Source: Mixta tenebrionis (GTDB taxonomy: Bacteria; Pseudomonadota; Gammaproteobacteria; Enterobacterales; Enterobacteriaceae). Taken from it: DNA of 64,000 bases. The stretch lies in assembly GCF_006517625.1 (NCBI RefSeq), contig NZ_VHQI01000002.1, forward strand, positions 323,778 through 387,777, written 5' to 3'. This document shows, piece by piece, positions 34,878-44,682 of the stretch (the stretch's first letter is position 1; every line of letters starts with the position of its first letter). Under the pieces are notes generated by a model. The model was not told the DNA's origin. It was given only the letters and a program-made list of their open reading frames with translations, and searched no databases. The position numbers were made by a program, and so were the translations under genes.

Positions 34878-36110
34878 ATGTCATCATTCGAATATCTGAA
34901 AACCGCCATTCGCCAGCAGGGGCATACCTTACAGCAGGTAGCGGACGCCAGCGGCATGACCAAAGGTTATCTGAGCCAGCTGCTGAACGCTAAAATCAAA
35001 AGCCCCAGCGCGCAAAAGCTGGAGGCGCTGCATCGCTTTCTCGGACTGGCTTTTCCACGCCGGGAAAAAACCGTCGGCGTGGTGTTTGGCAAGTTCTATC
35101 CTCTGCACACCGGTCATATTTATCTTATTCAGCGCGCCTGCAGCCAGGTTGATGAGCTGCACATTATTATGGGGCACGATGAGCCGCGCGATCGGCAGCT
35201 GTTTGAAAACAGCGCGATGTCGCAGCAGCCGACCGTCAGCGATCGCTTGCGCTGGCTGCTGCAGACCTTCAAATATCAGAAGAATATTCGTATCCACGCC
35301 TTTAATGAAGAGGGAATGGAACCCTATCCGCACGGCTGGGATGTCTGGAGCCGTGGAATTACCGCCTTTATGGCGGAGAAGGGGATTGAGCCAGGCTGCG
35401 TTTATACCAGCGAGGAGATGGATGCGCCGCAGTATCGTCAGCATCTGGGCATTGAAACCGTGGTCATCGATCCTCAGCGTTCCTTTATGAATATCAGCGG
35501 CGCACAGATACGCCAAAATCCTTTTCGCTACTGGGAGTATATTCCTACTGAGGTAAAGCCGTTTTTCGTGCGTACCGTTGCTATCCTGGGGGGCGAATCC
35601 AGCGGCAAGTCGATCATGGTCAACAAGCTCGCCAATATTTTTAACACCTCCAGCGCATGGGAATATGGACGCGATTACGTCTTTTCGCACCTTGGCGGCG
35701 ATGAAATGGCGCTGCAGTACTCCGATTATGACAAGATTGCGCTGGGCCACGCGCAGTATATCGATTTCGCCGTTAAGTATGCCAACAGGGTTACCTTTAT
35801 CGATACTGATTTTGTTACTACTCAGGCTTTTTGCAAAAAATATGAGGGTCGTGAACATCCCTTTGTGCAGGCGCTGATCGATGAGTACCGTTTTGATTTG
35901 GTCATCCTGCTGGAAAATAACGTACCGTGGGTGGCTGACGGCTTGCGCAGCCTGGGCAGCGCAAGCGATCGAAAAGAGTTCCAGGAGTTATTGATAAAAA
36001 TGTTGAATGAAAATCAGATTAAATATGAACATATAAGCGAAGAAAGTTACGATGAGCGCTTTTTGCGCTGCGTAGAGCTGGTGAGAAATATGCTGGAGAA
36101 TGGTAACTAA
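34878..36110 (+). CDS. nadR: NadR, NAD regulator, NMN adenylyltransferase and ribosylnicotinamide kinase
   Basis: 410 residues from ATG 34878 (AGGAGG upstream), the E. coli length. Domains: N-terminal helix-turn-helix (about 7-50, TLQQVADASGMTKGYLSQLL) for repression of NAD biosynthesis genes; NMN adenylyltransferase (about 63-225) with GKFYPLHTGH and SFMNISGAQIRQ; kinase (about 230-400) with Walker A LGGESSGKS and DTDFVTTQAFCKKY. It salvages nicotinamide riboside. Intact, so all three functions are expected. Confidence 0.97.
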   Translation: MSSFEYLKTAIRQQGHTLQQVADASGMTKGYLSQLLNAKIKSPSAQKLEALHRFLGLAFPRREKTVGVVFGKFYPLHTGHIYLIQRACSQVDELHIIMGHDEPRDRQLFENSAMSQQPTVSDRLRWLLQTFKYQKNIRIHAFNEEGMEPYPHGWDVWSRGITAFMAEKGIEPGCVYTSEEMDAPQYRQHLGIETVVIDPQRSFMNISGAQIRQNPFRYWEYIPTEVKPFFVRTVAILGGESSGKSIMVNKLANIFNTSSAWEYGRDYVFSHLGGDEMALQYSDYDKIALGHAQYIDFAVKYANRVTFIDTDFVTTQAFCKKYEGREHPFVQALIDEYRFDLVILLENNVPWVADGLRSLGSASDRKEFQELLIKMLNENQIKYEHISEESYDERFLRCVELVRNMLENGN

Positions 36111-36747
36111 TAGATCAGGCAGGCTGTGCGTATGCTGATACTTTCAGTTTGCTTTTTTGATTCGGAATGTTCTCATTGATAATGCACCCTAACTGAATCA
36201 GCCTAATGTTTTAATAATTAAAACAGATTTACCCAAGCCACAGCTTTACGGTTTCAGGCTGTGGTGCGCGGTTCTTAAGAGCGCTAATTATTGATTTTTA
36301 AGCTTTAGCACTATAAATCAAAGCGTTAAATGGCTATTTTTTTTGCTATCTTAACGGCTTTAATTTATAAGTTGAATTTTATGGTCGTCGGGACTAACTT
36401 TTTTCTTTAAGCAGGGAGAATACGGAGTAACGTTAACTTGAGACATAGCTTATATATTGTCAGGACTATATTAACTATCTTTGGCCGTGTATTTTTATTC
36501 TGCCTTTGACTACTTAAACTGTGGTGAATATATAGTTAACTTTCGATTAATTGGCTGACTATTTTAGAAAAGTAAACGGATTTTACTCTAACCCAGGCAA
36601 AAAGAGTTAATGCATCTATTGCTTCAGCGGCTTTGAAGCTATACGCGCAAAACGGCATCTATACATTATTCCAGGCAATATCATCCTACACATCTGATGG
36701 TGCGTAGAGAGGCTATAACCGGAAAGAATCAAGGGAGTGTAATAATT
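36111..36747. other. 637-base AT-rich non-coding region before a LysR gene
   Basis: No gene is supported. A perfect 7-bp inverted repeat (CCACAGC/GCTGTGG, 36238-36264) and a weak hairpin with TTTTTT near 36120-36158 (possible nadR terminator) are seen. The rest (36270-36690) is clearly more AT-rich than its surroundings, as for a silenced promoter region of an acquired gene. Confidence 0.5.
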
Positions 36748-37656
36748 ATGTATAAAGATATTAATCATTTGGTAAGAATGGACTTAAACCTGCTGCCGAT
36801 ACTCGATACGTTGCTGAATGAAAAAAGCGTCAGCAAAACAGCAGATAAGCTGAACGTCACGCCGCCCGCCATTAGTAAATCTCTGAATAAAATCAGAGAT
36901 ACTTTTCAGGATCAGCTTTTAGTCCGCTCCGGCATGAGCCTTGAGCTAACCCCCTTAGCCGTGCGCCTGAAACCTCAGCTCAGAGAGCTGCTGGATAATA
37001 TACAAAACGTGCTGCATCAAAACATTGAAATGAACGGTAGCGAGCTGCCGCGCTCTTTCAATATCGTTACCAACGATATTTTGATGTCGAAGCTCAGCTA
37101 CAAGCTGATGAAGAAAAGCATCCAGGAAAACACCAACCACGTATTCAACTTCAACTATGACAACGCCTCTACCTGCATGCTGCGTAGTGAAGATATCGAC
37201 CTCTATATCGGCGAAGACAAGACATTAAGCCCGGAGGTGAAAATTCGTACTATCGGTCACAGCGACTGCGTTTTTATCGCCAAGAAAGATCATCCGGTGC
37301 TGCAGATGGAAAAGTCGCTTAAGGTGCTGAAAGAGTACATGCTGATCGTCTCAAAGAATAAGCTGAAAGAAGAGATGGAAAGCCTGTATCGCGAACGTGG
37401 CTATAAAAGAAAAATCCACGGGGTCAGCGCCGGATATCTGCCGATGATTGAGAACGTGATCCAGACTAACAGCCTGGGCATCGTGCCTATGTATGTGGTT
37501 GACGGCCTGCAAAGAATGAACCTTGAAGTGGAGTTCTTTAAGCCGCAGTTTGAGCTGCCGAAGGTGCGGATTATCCAGGCATGGCACCCGCGTTATCATA
37601 ACTGCTCTTCACATAAGTGGTTACGCGATATCTCGAAAGATCTGTTGGAGTTTTAA
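36748..37656 (+). CDS. LysR-family transcriptional regulator, target unknown
   Basis: 302 residues from ATG 36748 (AAGGGAG upstream). N-terminal winged helix-turn-helix: MDLNLLPILDTLLNEKSV, then SKTADKLNVTPPAISKSL and DQLLVRSGMSLELTPLA, the NodD/LeuO-like branch of LysR proteins that begins DLNLL. The C-terminal periplasmic-binding-like domain (about 95-295) contains LYIGEDKTLSPEVKIR and NSLGIVPMYVVDGL. The long AT-rich upstream region and absence from the E. coli locus suggest acquisition. No adjacent target gene is obvious, so it may act at a distance. Confidence 0.8.
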   Translation: MYKDINHLVRMDLNLLPILDTLLNEKSVSKTADKLNVTPPAISKSLNKIRDTFQDQLLVRSGMSLELTPLAVRLKPQLRELLDNIQNVLHQNIEMNGSELPRSFNIVTNDILMSKLSYKLMKKSIQENTNHVFNFNYDNASTCMLRSEDIDLYIGEDKTLSPEVKIRTIGHSDCVFIAKKDHPVLQMEKSLKVLKEYMLIVSKNKLKEEMESLYRERGYKRKIHGVSAGYLPMIENVIQTNSLGIVPMYVVDGLQRMNLEVEFFKPQFELPKVRIIQAWHPRYHNCSSHKWLRDISKDLLEF

Positions 37657-37906
37657 GCGTCGGCAGCAAACGATTAAGAGCAGGGAAGGTGGGTTGAGAC
37701 TAATTGATACCGCCTTTTGCGGACTTCATTTTCGCTAACGTCTGTTATGTAGCCGTTGATGTCCGGTTGTTGCGTTTCGCTGTTGATGTGCTGTTCTGCC
37801 ATTTTGCCTGAGCGAGAGGGGGAGAAGGCGGCGATGATAAAATTATAAAAACTGACTGAATAAATAAAAAAGCCGCTTAACGTAAGAGCAATGGCCCGTT
37901 GTTATT

Positions 37907-37930
37907 AACGCCCCGATTTCGGGGCGTTTT
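37907..37930 (+). terminator. Bidirectional terminator between LysR and oxidoreductase genes
   Basis: A perfect 9-bp stem AACGCCCCG/CGGGGCGTT with loop ATTT, followed by TTTA. It lies 15 bases beyond the end of the minus-strand oxidoreductase gene and can serve it as well. Confidence 0.75.
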
Positions 37931-37945
37931 ACCGTCTGAAGCGAA

Positions 37946-38947
37946 TTAATAGACAATCACGGCCTTGCCGCGCATATGGCCTTCCAGCACCTTCTCATGC
38001 GCCTGTTTTACGCTGTCAACGCTTAGCCCCTTCAGCGTTTCATTTAAGGTTGTGGTTAACTTGCCCGCATCCAGCAGCTGCGCTACCTCATGCAGAATTT
38101 CTCCCTGACGCGCCATATCCGGCGTGGAATACATGCTGCGGGTAAACATAAATTCCCAGTGCAGCGCCGCGCTTTTCAGTTTTAACTGCTCCATGTCCAG
38201 CGGGCGGCTGTTCTCAACAATGGTGCAGACCTGCCCCTGCGGCGCAATCAGCTTGCCGATAGCCTGCCAGTGGCCGTCGGTATCATTCAGGCAGAAGATG
38301 TAATCCACCTGCTGAATACCGTGTTGCGCCAGCTCCTCAGGCATGTTGTTATAGTTGATGACCAGATCCGCGCCGCGATCTTTACACCACTGCGCCGAGT
38401 CGGGGCGGGATGCGGTGGCGATAACTTTTACTTTGCTGTGCAGCCTGGCTAAGGGTATCGCCAGTGAACCAACGCCGCCCGCGCCGCCGATAATCAACAG
38501 GGTTTGCGTTTCGCTGGCTTCGGTAATGCGTAAACGCTCAAACAGACCTTCCCAGGCGGTCAGGGCGGTTAGCGGAATCGCTGCCGCCGCGCCAAAGTCG
38601 AGGCTTTCAGGTTTACGACTGACGATGCGCGCATCTACCAGTTGTAATGTGCTGTTGCTGCCCGGACGGGTGATATCGCCGGCGTAGTAAACCTCATCGC
38701 CTGCCTTAAAACCGGTGACCCTGCTGCCGGTTTCCACCACCACGCCGCTGGCGTCCCAACCTAAAATACGCGGCTGCTGCAGGCCGCTTTTCTGCACGCC
38801 TTTATGAACTTTGGTATCGACCGGGTTTACCGATACGGCTTTTACTTCCACCAGCAGGTCATATTCGCCGGGCGTAGGTTTCTCTTGCTGAATCTCAATA
38901 AACTGCTCCGGCTTTTGCGGATTGACGGCAACGGCTCTCATGGTCAT
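37946..38947 (-). CDS. Zinc-type alcohol dehydrogenase-like (MDR) oxidoreductase
   Basis: 333 residues from ATG 38947 (AAGGAG upstream). Medium-chain dehydrogenase/reductase with an N-terminal GroES-like domain (VEVKAVSVNPVDTKVHKG, RILGWDASGVVVETGS) and Rossmann fold IIGGAGGVGSLAIPLARL (about 150-167). The GWDASG motif fits the zinc-binding alcohol dehydrogenase family subgroup related to quinone oxidoreductases (adh_fam_1 type). NADPH-dependent reduction of quinones or enals is the likely chemistry. It is divergent from a LysR gene that probably controls it. Confidence 0.8.
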   Translation of the reverse strand: MTMRAVAVNPQKPEQFIEIQQEKPTPGEYDLLVEVKAVSVNPVDTKVHKGVQKSGLQQPRILGWDASGVVVETGSRVTGFKAGDEVYYAGDITRPGSNSTLQLVDARIVSRKPESLDFGAAAAIPLTALTAWEGLFERLRITEASETQTLLIIGGAGGVGSLAIPLARLHSKVKVIATASRPDSAQWCKDRGADLVINYNNMPEELAQHGIQQVDYIFCLNDTDGHWQAIGKLIAPQGQVCTIVENSRPLDMEQLKLKSAALHWEFMFTRSMYSTPDMARQGEILHEVAQLLDAGKLTTTLNETLKGLSVDSVKQAHEKVLEGHMRGKAVIVY

Positions 38948-39042
38948 CTCATTTCTCCTTAGTGAATGGGATAAGTGTAGAAGGCGGCGGGTGCGGTGAT
39001 AAGATGGACAATAACTCACAAAGTGTTCGTCTCAGGTGAACA

Positions 39043-39939
39043 ATGGAATTAAAGCGGTTATACGATATGGCGCTGTTTGCGCTGGTCGCCGAAAGCGGCA
39101 GCTTTACCGCCGCCGCGCAGCGCGCCGGATTGCCTAAATCGAGCGTGAGCCAGCGCATCAGTCAGCTTGAGCAGGCGCTGGGGCTGCGCCTGCTTAATCG
39201 CACCACCCGCCAGCTCAACCTGACGTTCGCCGGGGAACGCTATTTGATCCACTGTCAGGAGATGATGCAGGCCAGCGAGCGCGCGGATCTGGCAATCAAA
39301 CGCCTGCGCGATAATCCAAGCGGGCGGCTGCGCATTACCAGCCCCGCCGGCATTGGCGCTACGCTGCTGGCGCGCTGTAACGTTGAGTTTCAGCAGCGCT
39401 ACCCGGACGTGACGCTGGAGGTGTCGGTTTCGGATGATATCCGCGATCTGGTGCAGGAGGGTTTTGATGTGGCGCTGCGTACCGGCAAACCGCAGGATTC
39501 GTCGCTAATTGGACGGCGCGTCGGCGTCTGTCAGCGCCTGCTGGTGGCGAGCGCGAACTACCTGGCGAAGAGCGGGGCGATAAGCCATCCCCGGCAGCTG
39601 GCGGAGCAGCGCTGTATCGCCCACCGCGCCTGGGCTGAGTGGCTGCTGCGGCGCGGCGCGGAGCATTACCGCTGGCTGTTGCCGTCGGCGCACTTAACCG
39701 ATAATCTGCTTTACGCGCGCGAGTGCGCGCTTAATCATGCCGGCGTTACGCTGCTGCCGCGCTTTCTTGCCGGGGAGGCGCTGACGCGCGGTGAGCTGAC
39801 GCCGGTGTTGCCGGAGTGGGAAATGGAAGGCAATGAGCTGTGGCTGGTTTATCCGGGACGTAAGTTAAACTCGCCCGCGCTGGCGCGCTTTATCGATTTC
39901 GCCCTGCAAAGCGCGGCGTTTCGCGAGTTTTACCAATAA
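39043..39939 (+). CDS. LysR-family regulator, probably of the adjacent oxidoreductase
   Basis: 298 residues. HTH: LYDMALFALVAESGSF, then AAAQRAGLPKSSVSQRI and LGLRLLNRTTRQLNLT, the CrgA/AaeR-like LysR branch. The effector domain runs from about 92 (RLRITSPAGIGATLLA) to the end. Divergent orientation with a 95-base shared intergenic region is classic LysR architecture. A TGTTC-N9-GAACA inverted repeat (39024-39042) directly before its own ATG could be an autoregulatory T-N11-A site (inference). A strong terminator follows. Confidence 0.85.
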   Translation: MELKRLYDMALFALVAESGSFTAAAQRAGLPKSSVSQRISQLEQALGLRLLNRTTRQLNLTFAGERYLIHCQEMMQASERADLAIKRLRDNPSGRLRITSPAGIGATLLARCNVEFQQRYPDVTLEVSVSDDIRDLVQEGFDVALRTGKPQDSSLIGRRVGVCQRLLVASANYLAKSGAISHPRQLAEQRCIAHRAWAEWLLRRGAEHYRWLLPSAHLTDNLLYARECALNHAGVTLLPRFLAGEALTRGELTPVLPEWEMEGNELWLVYPGRKLNSPALARFIDFALQSAAFREFYQ

Positions 39940-39940
39940 A

Positions 39941-39964
39941 AAAAGCGGCCCGCAGGCCGCTTTT
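39941..39964 (+). terminator. Bidirectional terminator between LysR gene and ettA
   Basis: AAAAGCGGCC/GGCCGCTTTT, a perfect 10-bp stem with CGCA loop, A-rich on one side and T-rich on the other. It serves both convergent genes. Confidence 0.88.
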
Positions 39965-39968
39965 GCGG

Positions 39969-41636
39969 TTATTTAGCGATACGTTTGTATTTGATGCGCT
40001 TCGGCTCCAGCGCGTCAGCGCCGAGGGTGCGTTTCTTATACTCTTCGTATTCGGTAAAGTTGCCTTCGAAGAACTCCACCTTGCCCTCATCCTGATAGTC
40101 GAGGATATGAGTAGCGATGCGGTCAAGGAACCAGCGGTCATGCGAAATCACCATCGCGCAGCCTGGGAACTCCAGCAGGGCGTTTTCCAGCGCGCGCAGG
40201 GTTTCGATATCCAGGTCGTTGGTCGGTTCATCGAGCAGCAGCATATTGCCGCCAACCTGCAGCAGTTTCGCCAGATGCAGACGTCCGCGTTCGCCGCCGG
40301 AGAGCTCGCCGACGCGTTTGCCCTGATCGACGCCTTTAAAGTTAAAGCGGCCAACGTAGGCGCGGCTGGGCATTTCGGTATTGCCGATCTTCATGATATC
40401 CAGGCCGCCGGACACCTCTTCCCAGACGGTTTTGGCATTATCCATGCTGTCGCGGAACTGATCGACCGATGCCAGCTTCACGGTTTCACCCAGCGTTATG
40501 GTGCCGCTGTCCGGCTGCTCCTGGCCTGACATCATGCGGAACAGCGTTGATTTACCCGCGCCGTTCGGGCCGATGATGCCGACAATCGCGCCTTTCGGCA
40601 CCGAGAAGGAGAGATCGTCGATCAGCAGGCGATCGCCGTAAGACTTACGCAGGTTGCTGACTTCCACCACTTTATCGCCCAGGCGCGGCCCAGGTGGAAT
40701 AAAGAGCTCGTTGGTTTCGTTACGCTTCTGATATTCGGTGTTGTTCAGTTCTTCAAAGCGCGCCAGACGGGCTTTGCCTTTAGACTGGCGGCCTTTAGCG
40801 CCCTGACGCACCCACTCCAGCTCTTTCTCAATAGATTTACGACGCGCCGCTTCCTGAGAAGCCTCCTGCGCCAGGCGCTGATCTTTCTGCTCCAGCCAGG
40901 AGGAGTAGTTGCCCTCCCACGGAATGCCTTCGCCGCGGTCCAGCTCCAGAATCCAGCCGGCGACGTTATCGAGGAAGTAACGGTCGTGGGTAATCGCCAC
41001 TACGGTGCCTTCGAAGTCGTGCAGGAAGCGCTCCAGCCAGGCCACGGATTCCGCATCCAGGTGGTTGGTCGGTTCATCCAGCAGCAGCATGTCCGGTTTT
41101 TCCAGCAGCAGGCGGCACAGCGCGACGCGACGGCGCTCGCCGCCGGAGAGGTTGGCGACTTTCGCCTCCCAGTCCGGCAGGCGCAGCGCATCAGCGGCGC
41201 GCTCCAGCTGGACGTTGAGATTATGTCCGTCGTGCGCCTGGATAATCTCTTCCAGCTTGCCCTGTTCAGCGGCCAGCTTGTCGAAATCGGCATCCGGTTC
41301 GGCATACAGCGCGTAAACCTCATCCAGACGCTTCAGCGCGCCGACCACTTCAGCAACCGCCTCTTCCACCGATTCACGTACGGTGTGCTCCGGGTTCAGC
41401 TGCGGCTCCTGCGGCAGATAGCCGATTTTAATGCCCGGCTGCGGACGCGCTTCGCCTTCGATATCTTTATCGATGCCCGCCATAATACGCAGCAGGGTGG
41501 ATTTACCCGCGCCGTTCAAACCCAGCACGCCGATTTTGGCGCCGGGGAAGAAGCTAAGGGAGATGTTCTTAAGAATGTGACGCTTCGGCGGCACGACTTT
41601 GCCGACGCGATGCATACTGTAGACGAATTGAGCCAC
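39969..41636 (-). CDS. ettA: EttA, energy-dependent translational throttle ABC-F protein
   Basis: 555 residues, as in E. coli (formerly YjjK). Two ABC cassettes: Walker A GLNGAGKSTLLR and GPNGAGKSTLFR; signatures LSGGERRRVAL and LSGGERGRLHL; Walker B LLLDEPTNHLDAE and LLLDEPTNDLDIE. The inter-domain P-site tRNA interaction motif region lies near residues 242-322, with the arm insertion in the first cassette. EttA binds the ribosomal E-site and gates the first steps of elongation according to ATP level. Core gene. Confidence 0.97.
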   Translation of the reverse strand: MAQFVYSMHRVGKVVPPKRHILKNISLSFFPGAKIGVLGLNGAGKSTLLRIMAGIDKDIEGEARPQPGIKIGYLPQEPQLNPEHTVRESVEEAVAEVVGALKRLDEVYALYAEPDADFDKLAAEQGKLEEIIQAHDGHNLNVQLERAADALRLPDWEAKVANLSGGERRRVALCRLLLEKPDMLLLDEPTNHLDAESVAWLERFLHDFEGTVVAITHDRYFLDNVAGWILELDRGEGIPWEGNYSSWLEQKDQRLAQEASQEAARRKSIEKELEWVRQGAKGRQSKGKARLARFEELNNTEYQKRNETNELFIPPGPRLGDKVVEVSNLRKSYGDRLLIDDLSFSVPKGAIVGIIGPNGAGKSTLFRMMSGQEQPDSGTITLGETVKLASVDQFRDSMDNAKTVWEEVSGGLDIMKIGNTEMPSRAYVGRFNFKGVDQGKRVGELSGGERGRLHLAKLLQVGGNMLLLDEPTNDLDIETLRALENALLEFPGCAMVISHDRWFLDRIATHILDYQDEGKVEFFEGNFTEYEEYKKRTLGADALEPKRIKYKRIAK

Positions 41637-41778
41637 GTGAAATGAGCCTCTTATGGTCTGTATGGTAATCGGGAGATCTTCGCCCGTTCAGAACGGCAAG
41701 TTTAGCGGTTTTCCCTGCTTAATCACAGCCATCACGCTGCTGATTGTTTGCTTTTCGCTGCTGCGCGCCGCCCACGTT

Positions 41779-42543
41779 TTACGGCAGCATCAGCGGAATA
41801 TTCTGCTGTCGCAGACAGGTCGCCAGCGGCTCTGACGGCGCTTCGTCGCTGATAATGGTATCAAAGCGGGACAGATCGCCAATCCGCGCCGGTAATACCT
41901 TGTGATATTTACTGCTGTCCGCCAGCAGCAGGGTACGCTGCGCCCGCGCCATGGCCTGCTGCTTCATCGGCAGTTCGTTAAAGTTGTAACAGGTGGCGCC
42001 CTGGCCGGCATCGAGCCCGGCCGCTGAAATAAAGGCCAGCGTAGGGCAGATCTCATCAAGCAGAGAAAGGTTGCCGTGCGGCGAGAAAACCGCATTATCG
42101 GGATGAAATTCACCGCCGCTGAGGATAACGCGGCAGCGCTTTTTTTCCTTTAACGCCAGGAAGGTATTGATGGCGTAACAGACCGCGGTAAAGGGCAGCT
42201 CCTCATCTATCGCATCGATCACCCAGGGCATGGTGGTGCCGCAGTCAAAAAAAACGGTATCGTTGGCGTTGATCAGGCTGGCCGCCAGCTTCGCCAGCCG
42301 CTGCTTTTTATTAACGTTGTGCGACTGCTGATCGGAGACAAAATAGTGCGCCTGCGCGCTCTTGGGATCGCTGACGATGTAGCCGCCCAGCAGCACCAGA
42401 CAGGAGGCCTGCTCGTTGAGGTCGCGCCGGATGGTCATTTCCGAAACGCCCAACAGACGGGCCGCTTCTTTCAGATGAATTTTATCGATGCGCCTGAGCG
42501 CCTGCGCCAGCTTGCCGATCCGCTCTTCGCGCCGGGTTTCCAT
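41779..42543 (-). CDS. deoR: DeoR, deoxyribonucleoside operon repressor
   Basis: 254 residues. The N-terminus METRREERIGKLAQAL is nearly that of E. coli DeoR. The helix-turn-helix, LKEAARLLGVSEMTIRRDL (about 24-42), is followed by LVLLGGYIVSDPKSA and the sugar-phosphate-binding domain with FFDCGTTMPWVIDAI, NTFLALKEK and AAGLDAGQGATCYN. It represses the deo operon until deoxyribose-5-phosphate accumulates. In E. coli deoR lies far from deo; here it is in the ettA-slt gap, about 15 kb from the operon. The matching operator is at 27052. Confidence 0.9.
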   Translation of the reverse strand: METRREERIGKLAQALRRIDKIHLKEAARLLGVSEMTIRRDLNEQASCLVLLGGYIVSDPKSAQAHYFVSDQQSHNVNKKQRLAKLAASLINANDTVFFDCGTTMPWVIDAIDEELPFTAVCYAINTFLALKEKKRCRVILSGGEFHPDNAVFSPHGNLSLLDEICPTLAFISAAGLDAGQGATCYNFNELPMKQQAMARAQRTLLLADSSKYHKVLPARIGDLSRFDTIISDEAPSEPLATCLRQQNIPLMLP

Positions 42544-42740
42544 GATCGCGTTCTCTGGTTATTTGTTTCCTCTATGTTAACCCTAAAAATCCAGAGCGTC
42601 AGCCGCCGCAAATCGCCGCGCAATCTTCCGCTGCAAAAAGTAAATTTTGTGAAGAACATGGCACGACGCCTGCGGCCTGGTTAGCATGAAAGGAGCCTGG
42701 CATATCGCCGAACCGGTTAACAGAGAGAGGAGAGCGAGTA

Positions 42741-44672
42741 GTGACTCACAGGAAGGAGAGATGGCGATACTGGCTGGCCGGCGTCTGCCTGCTGGCCGTT
42801 AGCGGCAGCGTAATGGCCGATTCGCTGGACCAACAGCGCAATCGCTACCAGCAAATTAAACAGGCCTGGGATAATAAGCAGATGGACGTGGTGGCGCAGC
42901 TGATGCCGACGCTGAAAGATTATCCGCTCTACCCCTATCTGGAATACCGTGAACTTTCTGAGCATCTCGATCAGGAAACCGGCCTGGCCATCAATAATTT
43001 TATCAGGCGCTATCCTACGCTGCCGCCGGTACATTCGCTTGCCGCGCGCTTCGTTAACGAGCTGGCGCGACGCGAGGACTGGCGCGGCCTGCTGGTGTTC
43101 AGCCCTGAAGAGCCGCAGCCGGTCGCCGCGCGCTGTAACTGGTACTACGCCAAATGGGCTACCGGCCAGCAGCAGGTAGCCTGGGAAGGGGCGAAAAAAA
43201 TCTGGCTGCGCGGCAGTTCGCTGCCGGCCAGCTGCGACAAGCTGTTTGCCGTGTGGCAGGCGGCGGGGGAGCAGTCGCCGATTACGACTCTGGAGCGTAT
43301 TCGTCTGGCGATGGTGGCCGGCAACGGCAGCCTGGTGAATTTCCTCGCTAAACAGCTGCCCGCTGATTATAAAACTATGGCGGATGCGGTCACGGCGCTG
43401 CAAAACAATCCGGGAACGCTGGAAGCGTTTGCCCGCAGCGTCGGGCCAACTGATTTTACCCGTCAGGCCGTCTCGCTGGCCTTTGCCCGCGTGGCGCGTG
43501 GCGATGCGGAAAACGCGCGCGCCATGATCCCGACGCTGGCGCGCCTGCAGCAGATGAGCGAGCAGGAGACGCAGGAACTGCGTGAAGCGGTCGCCTGGCG
43601 CCTGATGGGGAATGAGGCGACCAGCGAACAGGCGCGCTGGCGCGACAGCGTTATCATGAAAAGCGGCTCGACGGCGCTAATTGAACGCCGCGTGCGCCTG
43701 GCGCTCAGCAGTAACGATCGGCGCGGTTTAAACACCTGGATTGCCCGGCTCGATCCCGATGCCAAGGAAAAAGATGAATGGCAGTACTGGCAGGCCGATC
43801 TGCTGCTGGAGCGCGGGCGCAAGCAGGAGGCGGAGGAGATCCTGCGTAAGCTGATGCAGGAGCGCGGCTTCTATCCGATGGTGGCGGCGCAGCGGCTTGG
43901 CGTGACCTATCCGCTGCGGGTGGATGAGGCGCCGCGTCCCGACAGCAGCCTGGATAACGGGGCGGAGATCGCCCGCGTGCGTGAGCTGATGTACTGGGGC
44001 ATGGACAACCTGGCGCGTACCGAATGGAGCCGCCTGGTCGCCAGTAAAACCGCGACTCAGCAGCAGATGCTGGCGCGCTATGCGCTGAACCACGGCTGGT
44101 GGGATCTGAGCGTGCAGGCCACCATTACGGGCAAGCTGTGGAATCATCTGGCAGAACGCTTCCCGCTCGCCTGGCAGCCGCAGTTTATTCAGCATACTCA
44201 GGGTAAAGCCATCCCGATCAGCTACGCGATGGCGATTGCGCGTCAGGAGAGCGCCTGGAATCCAAAGGCGCGATCGCCGGTGGGCGCCAGCGGGCTGATG
44301 CAAATTATGCCTGCCACCGCCAGCCATACGGTGAAGATGTACAGTATTCCGGGCTACGTCAACAGCAGCCAGCTGCTCGATCCGCAGACCAACATTCAGA
44401 TCGGTACGCAGTACCTGGAGTATGTTTATCAGCAGTTCGATCGCAACCGGATTTTCGCTTCCGCCGCCTATAATGCCGGGCCGGGCCGGGTGCGCACCTG
44501 GCAGCGGATCAGCAACGGACAGCTCGACGCGGTGGCGTTTATTGAGACGATCCCGTTTTCTGAAACGCGCGGCTATGTGAAAAACGTGCTGGCCTACGAT
44601 GCTTATTATCGTCACTTCCTCAACCAGCCGGATAATATCCTGTCTGATAGCGAGTGGCGGCGGCGCTATTGA
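42741..44672 (+). CDS. slt: Slt, soluble lytic murein transglycosylase
   Basis: 643 residues from GTG 42741 (GAGGAGAG upstream). Signal peptide (YWLAGVCLLAVSGSVMA, cleaved before DSL), a long superhelical alpha ring domain (about 25-470) and a C-terminal lysozyme-like catalytic domain (about 470-640): AMAIARQESAWNPKARS with the catalytic glutamate, then GASGLMQIMPATA and SAAYNAGPGRVRTW. It cleaves peptidoglycan with 1,6-anhydro product formation in the periplasm. Upstream of trpR as in E. coli. Confidence 0.97.
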   Translation: MTHRKERWRYWLAGVCLLAVSGSVMADSLDQQRNRYQQIKQAWDNKQMDVVAQLMPTLKDYPLYPYLEYRELSEHLDQETGLAINNFIRRYPTLPPVHSLAARFVNELARREDWRGLLVFSPEEPQPVAARCNWYYAKWATGQQQVAWEGAKKIWLRGSSLPASCDKLFAVWQAAGEQSPITTLERIRLAMVAGNGSLVNFLAKQLPADYKTMADAVTALQNNPGTLEAFARSVGPTDFTRQAVSLAFARVARGDAENARAMIPTLARLQQMSEQETQELREAVAWRLMGNEATSEQARWRDSVIMKSGSTALIERRVRLALSSNDRRGLNTWIARLDPDAKEKDEWQYWQADLLLERGRKQEAEEILRKLMQERGFYPMVAAQRLGVTYPLRVDEAPRPDSSLDNGAEIARVRELMYWGMDNLARTEWSRLVASKTATQQQMLARYALNHGWWDLSVQATITGKLWNHLAERFPLAWQPQFIQHTQGKAIPISYAMAIARQESAWNPKARSPVGASGLMQIMPATASHTVKMYSIPGYVNSSQLLDPQTNIQIGTQYLEYVYQQFDRNRIFASAAYNAGPGRVRTWQRISNGQLDAVAFIETIPFSETRGYVKNVLAYDAYYRHFLNQPDNILSDSEWRRRY

Positions 44673-44682
44673 ATATGCTACT

